Shown here piece after piece: positions 7,353-13,623 of a stretch of DNA of 20,408 nucleotides (positions within the stretch are counted from its first letter, which is position 1; each line of letters opens with the position of its first letter). The stretch is from JBBTWV01 sp038062615 (GTDB lineage: Bacteria > Patescibacteriota > Gracilibacteria > UBA1369 > UM-FILTER-53-11): positions 1 to 20,408 of the forward strand of contig JBBTWV010000035.1 of assembly GCA_038062615.1 (NCBI GenBank), given 5' to 3'. A model generated the notes under the pieces. That model did no database searches. It was not told where the DNA came from and saw only the letters and a program-made list of their open reading frames with translations. The position numbers were made by a program, and so were the translations under genes.

Positions 7353-7505
7353 CGAATTTGGAGGGGGCTGATGGTTATTTTCTGAAAACATTTTAAAGAA
7401 GCAGAGCGAGCAGCAAGCTGCGAGCGTCCCCTGGAAGCCTGTGAAGCAGGCTGGAGGGGGGCTGCGCTCTTGTTTTAAGAAAATAATCACAGCCCGACAA
7501 ATTCG
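7353..7505. repeat. 153-bp inverted-repeat element between convergent genes
   Basis: The outer arms are CGAATTTG (7353-7360) and CAAATTCG (7498-7505). Inside these, GGGCTGATGGTTATTTTCTG near 7366 pairs with a near-copy read from about 7493 on the other strand, with two mismatches and one gap over roughly 25 bases. The centre holds a 6-bp hairpin AGCCTG/CAGGCT (7436-7452) within a longer imperfect stem, plus CAGCAAGCTGC at 7411-7421. It almost fills the gap between two convergent stop codons. It could be a bidirectional transcript end, a MITE-type element, or both. No coding potential is convincing. Confidence 0.7.
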
Positions 7506-7513
7506 GTCCAAAA

Positions 7514-8593
7514 CTAAGCCATTTTTTCATGAGTTTGGGCCGGCACGGGTGGAACCATTTGAATGCCTTCTTTTTCAAACGCGTCTTTAATTCCGTAGTT
7601 AATGTCCTCTTGAATTTTGATGTAGGTAAGATAGTCGCCAGAGTTCAAAAAATAGGCGATCTCAAAATTTAAACTCGAAGCCGCAAACTCCCTAAAATTC
7701 GCTCTTTCAAAAGTCACCGCCGGTATGGACTCAAAGATTTTCTTCATGATCTCCGGAATGCGCTTCAGCTTTACGGTAGACGTTTCATGAACCACTCCAA
7801 GCCTAAAAATTACCCGTCGTCGTTGCATCCTCTTAAAATTATGAACGCGCACCGAGGTAAGTTCTTTATTAGACATGATGAGCTCTTGCCCTTGCAGGCT
7901 TTCTAGCCGCGTAGACCTCAGCCCAATTTTTCTCACCACACCCATGTCGTCGCCAATGAGGATGGTGTCACCCACCTGAAAAGGCTTATCCAAATAGATG
8001 GAGACCGCGGCAAAAATATCTCCCAAAATATTTTGTAGGCCAAAAGCTAACGCAACACCTCCAATTCCCAAGCCCGCAATGAGCGCCGAGATGTTGTACC
8101 CAAAATTTTGAAGAATAATAATTACGGCAAAAACCCAGATGCCAATGTTCATGATTTTTCCAATGACATGCACGACTGAAGCGTCGAAGTGCGGATCTTC
8201 TTGCTGGCGCTTAGCGGTAATTTTGGTGACGCCAAAATGGATGATGAGTTGAAGCACGGCGGCGGCGGCATAGGTTACAGCGATGATGAGCAGATAATTG
8301 AGGATCTTTTGCACCACCGGAGGAAGATTTAATGAATACGTGCCCAGTGAAAGCGCAATAACAACGTAAAGTGGCCAGCCCACTCTCGACATGGTTATAT
8401 TTAAGATGCTCTCAGCTTTTGTTTTTCCATTCTCACTCTGTTTTTTGAGTCGTTTGGTAATGAATAATTGGATGATTCGCAAAACAGCGAGAACGAGAAT
8501 AAAAACTCCCAGTGCCACCGCATAATTTTGAATCGTATCGGCACCGATTTTGTAATCGAGGAGGTTTTTGGGTGAAGAAAAATAAGCCGACAT
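7514..8593 (-). CDS. MscS-family small-conductance mechanosensitive channel
   Basis: A 359-residue membrane protein. Hydrophobic helices lie at about 20-43, 70-90 and 93-115. The family's pore-lining helix follows, with alternating Gly and Ala (SALIAGLGIGGVALAFGLQN), and leads straight into the beta domain (DKPFQVGDTILIGDDMGVV, then RSTRLESLQGQELIMSN). This is the MscS signature. A C-terminal alpha/beta cytoplasmic domain closes the protein. Such channels sit in the inner membrane and open under membrane tension to release solutes on osmotic downshock. The extra N-terminal helices make it somewhat longer than E. coli MscS. ATG 8593 is chosen because a good promoter ends 6 bases upstream. It lies downstream of typA on the same strand but has its own promoter in the short gap. 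Confidence 0.93.
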   Translation of the reverse strand: MSAYFSSPKNLLDYKIGADTIQNYAVALGVFILVLAVLRIIQLFITKRLKKQSENGKTKAESILNITMSRVGWPLYVVIALSLGTYSLNLPPVVQKILNYLLIIAVTYAAAAVLQLIIHFGVTKITAKRQQEDPHFDASVVHVIGKIMNIGIWVFAVIIILQNFGYNISALIAGLGIGGVALAFGLQNILGDIFAAVSIYLDKPFQVGDTILIGDDMGVVRKIGLRSTRLESLQGQELIMSNKELTSVRVHNFKRMQRRRVIFRLGVVHETSTVKLKRIPEIMKKIFESIPAVTFERANFREFAASSLNFEIAYFLNSGDYLTYIKIQEDINYGIKDAFEKEGIQMVPPVPAQTHEKMA

Positions 8594-8599
8594 ACTCTC

Positions 8600-8628
8600 A
8601 GCCTAGCACCGATGCCTTTCTTTGTGAA
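8600..8628 (-). promoter_or_regulatory. Promoter of the MscS-family gene
   Basis: Reverse strand: -35 TTCACA (8623-8628), 17 bases, -10 TAGGCT (8600-8605) preceded by TGC. Only 6 bases separate it from ATG 8593, predicting a leaderless message independent of typA. Confidence 0.6.
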
Positions 8629-8640
8629 CTCCGTTTTTCC

Positions 8641-10437
8641 TTATCTCTTAAACCTTTTTCGGTCTGTTTCGGCAAGCATTTTTTTTCGCAAACGGATATT
8701 TTTTGGTGTTATCTCTACGAGCTCGTCATCTTCAATGAATTCCATTGCCTGTTCCAAGGTCATAATTCTGGGAGGCGTTAAAGCAATGGCATCATCCGAA
8801 CCGGAAGCACGCATGTTGGTGAGCTTCTTCCCTTTGCAGGCATTGACGATAATGTCGCCTTCTTTGGCGTTTTCACCAATAATCATGCCTTCATAAACGT
8901 GGGTGCCGGTGCCGCAAAAAAGCATGCCGCGTTCTTGAATCTTCCAGAGAGCGTAGCCCATAGTTTCGCCTTCTTCTTGTGAAATCAAAGCGCCATTTTT
9001 GCGTCCTTCAATCTCGCCTTTGTAATCATCATAGTGTGAAAAACTGTGATCCAAAATACCCTCGCCATGCGTTTCCATAATGTACTCATTTCTAAAACCC
9101 ATGAGCCCGCGAGTGGGGATGTGGTATTCCAACCGAGTATTGCCGTCTATGGTCACCATGTTTTGCATGAGGCCTTTGCGTCTTCCAAGCTTTTCAATAA
9201 CAATGCCGGCGTACCGTTCTGGAACCGTAGCAATGAGGAACTCAATAGGCTCCTGTTTTTTGCCGCTAACCGTTTTGTATATGACTTCCGGACGGGAAAC
9301 CTGCACTTCGTATCCTTCGCGCCGCATGTTCTCAAGCAAAATGGAGAGCTGGAGTTCTCCGCGTCCCGAAACGACATATCCGTCTGAATTTGGAATATCT
9401 TCTACTTTAAGACCCACATTGGTTTCCAGTTCGCGCTCCAAACGCTCCTTAATATTGCGCGTGGTTACCAGTTTGCCTTCTTTTCCGGCAAACGGAGAGT
9501 TGTTCACCAAAAAATTCATCTTCAAAGTAGGCTCGTCTATTTGGAGGAGCGGAAGCGGGTCCGGATGCTCGGGATCGGTAATGGTTTCTCCAATGGTAAT
9601 ATCGGCAATTCCCGCGACCGCGGCAAGATCTCCCGATTCGGCCATTTGAGTTTCTTTTTGTAATAATCCTTCAAAAGAAAACAGCTTACTGATGCGGAAA
9701 CTGGCGGTGCTTCCATCGCGTCGGCAGAGTGCAATCGTTTTTCCATTCTCAATTTTCCCGCGAAAAACTCGCCCAATACCAATGCGTCCCAAATAGAGAT
9801 CATACGCCAAACTGGCAACTTGCATTTGGAGTGGCTCCGCATTGCGATCGGGGAAGAGCGGCACGTGCGCCAGAATTTTTTCAAAGAGTGGAGTGAGATC
9901 CTTGCTGTCTTCTTCCGGCGAATTTTTGGCGATGCCTTGCCTACCAATGGTGTAGAGAACTGGGAAGTCCAACTGTTCATTATTCGCATTCAAATCCACA
10001 AACAAATCAAAAACTTGATTTAAAACTTCATCCGGCCTGGAACCTTTTTTATCAATTTTATTGATGAGCACAATTGGACGAATGCCCAGCGCGAGCGATT
10101 TTTGTAGTACGAATTTAGTTTGCGGCATAGGACCTTCTTGCGCATCTACAAGCAAAAGAACGCAGTCCACCATTTTTAAAATACGTTCCACCTCGCTGCT
10201 AAAATCTGCGTGCCCGGGTGTATCCACCAAATTTATTTTGACGTCTTTATAATGGATGGAACAGTTTTTGGAAAAAATCGTGATGCCGCGCTCACGTTCC
10301 AACGGATTGGAATCCATTACAAGGTCTTCCACTAACTCATTTTCGCGGAAGGCACCACCTTGGCGCAGCAGCGCATCGGTTAGCGTTGTCTTGCCGTGGT
10401 CCACGTGCGCGATGATGGCGATATTGACGACTTTCAT
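8641..10437 (-). CDS. typA: Translational GTPase TypA/BipA
   Basis: A 598-residue ribosome-binding GTPase, close to the usual length of about 600. The N-terminal G domain shows AHVDHGKTT (P loop), RERGIT (switch I, G2), DTPGH (G3) and NKIDK (G4). Domain II, EF-G-like domain III (VSGRGELQLSILLENMRREGYEV) and domain V (PTRGLMGFRNEY) follow. The C-terminal TypA-specific domain has the GTHVYEGMIIGENA and NACKGKKLTNMRASGSDDA motifs. TypA acts on the ribosome in stress adaptation and 50S assembly in other bacteria. ATG 10437 is the natural start, and a promoter lies 9 bases upstream with no Shine-Dalgarno site. Nothing is missing or unusual in the protein. Confidence 0.98.
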   Translation of the reverse strand: MKVVNIAIIAHVDHGKTTLTDALLRQGGAFRENELVEDLVMDSNPLERERGITIFSKNCSIHYKDVKINLVDTPGHADFSSEVERILKMVDCVLLLVDAQEGPMPQTKFVLQKSLALGIRPIVLINKIDKKGSRPDEVLNQVFDLFVDLNANNEQLDFPVLYTIGRQGIAKNSPEEDSKDLTPLFEKILAHVPLFPDRNAEPLQMQVASLAYDLYLGRIGIGRVFRGKIENGKTIALCRRDGSTASFRISKLFSFEGLLQKETQMAESGDLAAVAGIADITIGETITDPEHPDPLPLLQIDEPTLKMNFLVNNSPFAGKEGKLVTTRNIKERLERELETNVGLKVEDIPNSDGYVVSGRGELQLSILLENMRREGYEVQVSRPEVIYKTVSGKKQEPIEFLIATVPERYAGIVIEKLGRRKGLMQNMVTIDGNTRLEYHIPTRGLMGFRNEYIMETHGEGILDHSFSHYDDYKGEIEGRKNGALISQEEGETMGYALWKIQERGMLFCGTGTHVYEGMIIGENAKEGDIIVNACKGKKLTNMRASGSDDAIALTPPRIMTLEQAMEFIEDDELVEITPKNIRLRKKMLAETDRKRFKR

Positions 10438-10446
10438 AGCGCGAGG

Positions 10447-10475
10447 ATTCTAGAGGTAAATCGCGCAAAACACAA
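10447..10475 (-). promoter_or_regulatory. Promoter of typA
   Basis: Reverse strand: -35 TTGTGT (10470-10475), 17 bases, -10 TAGAAT (10447-10452), then 9 bases to ATG 10437. The predicted transcript has 0-3 leader bases. Confidence 0.65.
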
Positions 10476-10525
10476 TAAGGCATTTACTTGCGTAGAAGTC
10501 ATTTTTATTGTTTTTTAATATTTTC

Positions 10526-10553
10526 TTGACATATGCTGATATTCGGCTACGAT
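10526..10553 (+). promoter_or_regulatory. Promoter of the small forward ORF
   Basis: Consensus -35 TTGACA (10526-10531), 16 bases, -10 TACGAT (10548-10553). It points into the gap between two reverse-strand housekeeping genes, which supports transcription of the small ORF at 10588. The expected leader is about 27 bases, longer than for most genes here. Confidence 0.6.
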
Positions 10554-10587
10554 GTCGGAAGAATAATAATTTATTAAATGAAAGTTT

Positions 10588-10719
10588 ATGCTAGAAAATG
10601 AAGTAGATTCATCTGTTAGTTATGAAACACTTGGAGAAATTGGTCAGCGATTTGCGGTTTTAAACGCTGCTACCAATGATCCTGAAGCTCAGCAGGTTGC
10701 AACTCAGTTGGAGCAGTAA
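10588..10719 (+). CDS. Small protein of 43 residues, unknown, possibly longer before an in-frame stop
   Basis: ATG 10588 to TAA 10717-10719 encodes a hydrophilic acidic peptide, mostly helical in character (YETLGEIGQRFAVLNAATND then EAQQVATQLEQ). It has a consensus promoter 34 bases upstream, lies in an intergenic gap, and is on the strand opposite both neighbours. Directly after the TAA, in the same frame, ATG 10720 opens 14 further codons (MRARMQAQLPDQPL) to TAA 10764, overlapping the enolase stop by six bases. The two parts read like one continuous helix. The TAA may therefore be a recent nonsense mutation or assembly error in a 58-codon gene, or the ATG may allow restart. Only a weak purine stretch precedes the ATG. 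I do not recognise the family. Confidence 0.5.
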   Translation: MLENEVDSSVSYETLGEIGQRFAVLNAATNDPEAQQVATQLEQ

Positions 10720-10758
10720 ATGAGAGCTCGGATGCAAGCCCAGCTTCCTGATCAGCCT

Positions 10759-12057
10759 CTATAAATGCGAATTATTTCCGGCAAAGCGAGCGTTGCTCCC
10801 CAAAAATTCCTCAATTCTCAGCAGTTCATTATACTTCGCAACGCGATCGGTGCGGGAGAGTGAGCCGGTTTTGATCTGTCCGGTTTCCAACCCGACACTC
10901 AAGTGTGCGATGGAGGTATCTTCCGTCTCGCCGCTACGGTGAGAAACAATAGACTTGTAACCCGCTTCTTTGGCCTGTTCAATAACATCCATCGTCTCCG
11001 TAAGTGTTCCAATTTGGTTGAGCTTAATAAGGATGGCATTGCCAACTTTTTCTTCCACGCCGCGGGCAAGCCGCTCACCATTCGTCACAAAAAGATCATC
11101 ACCCACCAGTTGGATTTTGCGTCCAAGTTTTTTGGTGTGATATACCCAGCCTTCCCAATCGTCTTCAGCGCAACCGTCTTCAATAGAAAAAATCGGATAT
11201 TTTTTGATGAGTTTTTCGTAGTAAGCCGCTAACGCCGCTGCATCAACTTTTTTCTTTTTTCCTCCGATGGTGAGTTCGTAGTGGCCGTTCTTATAAAACT
11301 CATTGGAAGCGCAATCCAAAGCCAAAAAAACATCACGGCCGGCTTGGTAGTGAGCTTTTTGAATGGCTTCCATAATAAGGTCAAGCGCGGCTTCGTGAGA
11401 GGGGAGTCGCGGCGCAAATCCACCTTCGTCACCTACGGTTGTGGGCAATCCTTTTTCTGCCAGAATTTTTTTGAGCGTGTGGAAAATCTCGGCACCCATA
11501 CGTATCGCTTCATGAAAATTGGGAGCGCCAGCCGGCACAATCATCATCTCTTGGAACTCCAAACCAGAGTTGGCGTGGGCTCCACCATTTATAATATTCA
11601 TCATCGGCACGGGGAGGAGGTAATTGGAACTGGCCTTTGAAGAGTGTGCTGAAATGGAATGCAGGTACTCAAAAAAATGCGCGCCCATCTCGATCGCGGC
11701 TAACTTGGCGCAGGCTAAAGAAACTCCCAAAATAGCATTGGCACCCAGTTTGGATTTGTTGGCGGTTCCGTCGAGTTCCATAAGAGCCGCATCTAAAGCG
11801 CGCTGGTGGTTGATCTCCATTCCGCAGAGTTTTTTTTGAATGATGTTGTTAACATGTGAGACGGCTTTTTTGACGCCTTTTCCACCATATCTCTTGGCGT
11901 CGCCATCGCGTAATTCAAGCGCTTCGTGGCTTCCCGTAGAGGCGCCGCTGGGAACCATGGCGCTGGCGCTTGCCGTTGAAGTAGCCACCACTTCTATGGT
12001 TGGGTTTCCGCGGGAATCCAGCACCTCGCGAGCGTGAAGTGATTTTAACTGAGGCAT
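10759..12057 (-). CDS. eno: Enolase
   Basis: Phosphopyruvate hydratase, which converts 2-phosphoglycerate to phosphoenolpyruvate in glycolysis; 432 residues from ATG 12057. The N-terminus has SLHAREVLDSRGNPT and the mobile SGASTG loop. The acid/base and metal residues of the family are all visible: E211 in GDEGGFAP, Mg ligands D248 (LALD), E293 (SIEDG) and D320 (LVGDD), K345 in LIKLNQIG, and the SHRSGETED loop. ATG 12066 would add MLF. I prefer 12057 because families start at this point and the probable -10 TAAACT (12071-12076) is too close to 12066. The gene is divergent from the MBL-fold gene, with overlapping promoters. The enzyme looks fully functional, suggesting at least lower glycolysis is kept. 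Confidence 0.98.
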   Translation of the reverse strand: MPQLKSLHAREVLDSRGNPTIEVVATSTASASAMVPSGASTGSHEALELRDGDAKRYGGKGVKKAVSHVNNIIQKKLCGMEINHQRALDAALMELDGTANKSKLGANAILGVSLACAKLAAIEMGAHFFEYLHSISAHSSKASSNYLLPVPMMNIINGGAHANSGLEFQEMMIVPAGAPNFHEAIRMGAEIFHTLKKILAEKGLPTTVGDEGGFAPRLPSHEAALDLIMEAIQKAHYQAGRDVFLALDCASNEFYKNGHYELTIGGKKKKVDAAALAAYYEKLIKKYPIFSIEDGCAEDDWEGWVYHTKKLGRKIQLVGDDLFVTNGERLARGVEEKVGNAILIKLNQIGTLTETMDVIEQAKEAGYKSIVSHRSGETEDTSIAHLSVGLETGQIKTGSLSRTDRVAKYNELLRIEEFLGSNARFAGNNSHL

Positions 12058-12066
12058 AAAAAGCAT

Positions 12067-12094
12067 TTGTAGTTTACGTTTTTTTCACTATACT
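12067..12094 (+). promoter_or_regulatory. Promoter of the MBL-fold gene
   Basis: -35 TTGTAG (12067-12072), 16 bases, -10 TATACT (12089-12094), 8 bases to ATG 12103; a leaderless or near-leaderless start. Its -35 overlaps the reverse -10 of eno, so polymerase can probably occupy only one at a time. Confidence 0.65.
12071..12076 (-). promoter_or_regulatory. Candidate -10 of eno
   Basis: TAAACT on the reverse strand, 13 bases before ATG 12057. No good -35 is visible at 17 bases. The same hexamer serves as the proposed -10 of rpsO. Confidence 0.4.
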
Positions 12095-12102
12095 AGGCCC
12101 GT

Positions 12103-12771
12103 ATGGATATTCAATGGCATGGCCTTTCGTGCTTTAGTATCAAAGGAAAAACGGGCACCTTGGTAACCGATCCTTATGATGCTAAGGAAGCGGGACTCAA
12201 ACCTCTTAAAATTGAGGCGGATGTGGCAGTTTGCAATGCGGATTTTGATCTTCATCATGCCGTCTCACAGCTGGGGGCATCGGTAAAGGTTTTTGACTGG
12301 CCAGGTGAGTATGAGGCCAAAAATATTATTGTGCAGGGCATTTCGGCTTTTGATCGTCCTAAAGATAAAGATGATCCTAAAAAAGATGTCGGCGCTAATC
12401 GCGTCATTGTTTACGCTATTGAGATGGATGGATTTAAAATCTGTCATCTGAGTAATGTCGGACACAAACTCACCCCAGAAATGTTGGAGGCTATTGGTGA
12501 TGTAGATATTTTGCTGGTTCCGGTGGGTGGCACGGACTGTTTGGATGCCAAAAAAGCGCACGAGGTTATTGAACAGCTGGATCCGCGCGTTGTCATCCCG
12601 ATGTATTACAAGATTCCTGGCATGAAGTTGCCTCTCGCTGAAATTGATCCTTTCTTAAAGGAAGTCGGTTTGCACTCCCCGGTGCGTGAGAAAGTTTTAA
12701 AATTTGCGGCACCTTCCAACTTGCCTCAAGAAAATACCGAGTACAAAATTTTGGAAGCTATTGTCGGATAA
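12103..12771 (+). CDS. Metallo-beta-lactamase-fold protein (UlaG-like) lacking metal ligands
   Basis: A 222-residue protein with the scaffold of UlaG-like/UPF0173 Zn-dependent hydrolases: WHGLSCFSIKG and TDPYD at the N-terminus, then DWPGEYEA, HLSNVGHKLTPE, DILLVPVGG and VVIPMYYK. Catalytic members of the family have an HxHxDH site, a GDxGH site and PMHY. Here these read NADFDL (45-50), SNVGH (117-121) and PMYY (166-169), so most metal-binding His/Asp residues are replaced by Asn, Leu or Tyr. I infer a pseudoenzyme or one with changed chemistry. It has its own promoter 8 bases upstream of ATG 12103. It lies between eno (divergent) and tRNA-Arg, with no obvious partner gene. The fold assignment is firm; loss of activity is inference. 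Confidence 0.88.
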   Translation: MDIQWHGLSCFSIKGKTGTLVTDPYDAKEAGLKPLKIEADVAVCNADFDLHHAVSQLGASVKVFDWPGEYEAKNIIVQGISAFDRPKDKDDPKKDVGANRVIVYAIEMDGFKICHLSNVGHKLTPEMLEAIGDVDILLVPVGGTDCLDAKKAHEVIEQLDPRVVIPMYYKIPGMKLPLAEIDPFLKEVGLHSPVREKVLKFAAPSNLPQENTEYKILEAIVG

Positions 12772-12833
12772 TTATGATTTTTGATTCCTGGCTCATCCAT
12801 AGGAGTCGTTTTTTGTGATAATCTTCAAGTCAA

Positions 12834-12909
12834 GCCCCCGTAGTTCAACGGATTAGAATAGTCCCGTCCTAAGGGATAGATGCCGGTTCGATTCCTGCCG
12901 GGGGCACCA
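12834..12909 (+). tRNA. tRNA-Arg (anticodon CCU)
   Basis: A 76-base tRNA with encoded CCA. The 7-bp acceptor stem is GCCCCCG/CGGGGGC. The D arm GTTC/GAAT contains GG and A20, an arginine identity base. The anticodon arm GTCCC/GGGAT has loop GTCCTAA, anticodon CCT at 12868-12870. The T arm GCCGG/CCTGC has loop TTCGATT and one C-U mismatch (third pair). The variable loop has four bases. It reads rare AGG codons. A TGT-GATAAT extended -10 (12814-12822) lies 11 bases upstream. Confidence 0.93.
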
Positions 12910-12934
12910 ATTTTTACGCTCGAACCTCGTTCAG

Positions 12935-12962
12935 CCGCCCGTCGGCGGGAGCCTTAGGCTCC
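12935..12962. repeat. Two adjacent GC hairpins downstream of tRNA-Arg
   Basis: CCGCC/GGCGG with loop CGTC (12935-12948) and GGAGCC/GGCTCC with loop TTA (12948-12962) lie side by side, sharing one base, between the tRNA and the AbiE promoter. No T tract follows, so this is not a classic intrinsic terminator. It may still end the tRNA transcript or insulate the toxin-antitoxin promoter. Confidence 0.45.
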
Positions 12963-12969
12963 TTCACTA

Positions 12970-13009
12970 TTGACATTAGTATTTCACATATGATACATTT
13001 ATGTCATAT
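12970..13009 (+). promoter_or_regulatory. AbiE promoter with palindromic operator
   Basis: -35 TTGACA (12970-12975), 18 bases, extended -10 TGA-TACATT (12994-12999). An inverted repeat ATATGA (12988-12993) / TCATAT (13004-13009) is centred on the -10. AbiEi antitoxins are known to repress their own operon by binding inverted repeats at the promoter, so this is the likely operator. ATG 13012 is 12 bases after the -10. Confidence 0.6.
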
Positions 13010-13011
13010 TT

Positions 13012-13623
13012 ATGAAAAGCAAAAATAACCTTTTGGAGCAGCTTAAATCTTTGTCCCACTTCAATAAAGGCACCGTGTACCAGCTTGGCAAGCAGTTGGG
13101 GCTTAAGGATTCTACTGTAAATACTTATATTAGCCGGTTTTTGAGGTACAAAGAAATATATCATCTTAAAAATGGATTATACGTCTCAGCGGATTTTTTC
13201 GATAAAAATAAGAATGATATTTCTTATTCGTTCTATCTTGCCAACATCATCCGAACGCCATCCTATGTCAGTTCGTGGGCGGCTCTTCAGTATTATGAAC
13301 TCACTACCGAAGCGATACACTCTATCACTTCGGTAACGCCTAAAGTGACGAGAAAATATCAGACAAAGGTTGGAAATTTTGCCTACCAGTCCATCAACAA
13401 AGAACTTTTTTCTGATTTTACTTTAGGAAAGGGTAAGTTTGATTTTTTTATAGCTTCTCCTTCAAAGGCACTATTTGATTTACTTTATTTCAAGACTCGC
13501 CAGTTTCGTGGTCTTTCGTTGAAGATCATGAAAGCGTTGATTGAAGAATTGAGGATAGATATTGATGAGATGGACAAGGAAGAGCAGGACAAATTTTATT
13601 TAATGATTAAAAAATATGAGTGA
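13012..13623 (+). CDS. abiEi: AbiEi-type antitoxin / transcriptional repressor
   Basis: A 203-residue protein. A winged helix-turn-helix occupies about 1-60 (VYQLGKQLGLKDSTVNTYISRF, then the wing YHLKNGLYVS). The AbiEi C-terminal domain follows (SYVSSWAALQYYELTTEAIH, ITSVTPKVTRKYQT, then IASPSKALFDLLYFK). In characterised AbiE type IV systems this protein represses the operon and neutralises the toxin without stable binding. Its stop TGA (13621-13623) overlaps the toxin start by 8 bases, so the two are translationally coupled. A palindrome overlaps its -10. Both genes of the pair end in TGA, while most neighbours use TAA or TAG. With the tRNA-adjacent site this fits a mobile module, although no flanking direct repeat was found. 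Confidence 0.88.
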   Translation: MKSKNNLLEQLKSLSHFNKGTVYQLGKQLGLKDSTVNTYISRFLRYKEIYHLKNGLYVSADFFDKNKNDISYSFYLANIIRTPSYVSSWAALQYYELTTEAIHSITSVTPKVTRKYQTKVGNFAYQSINKELFSDFTLGKGKFDFFIASPSKALFDLLYFKTRQFRGLSLKIMKALIEELRIDIDEMDKEEQDKFYLMIKKYE

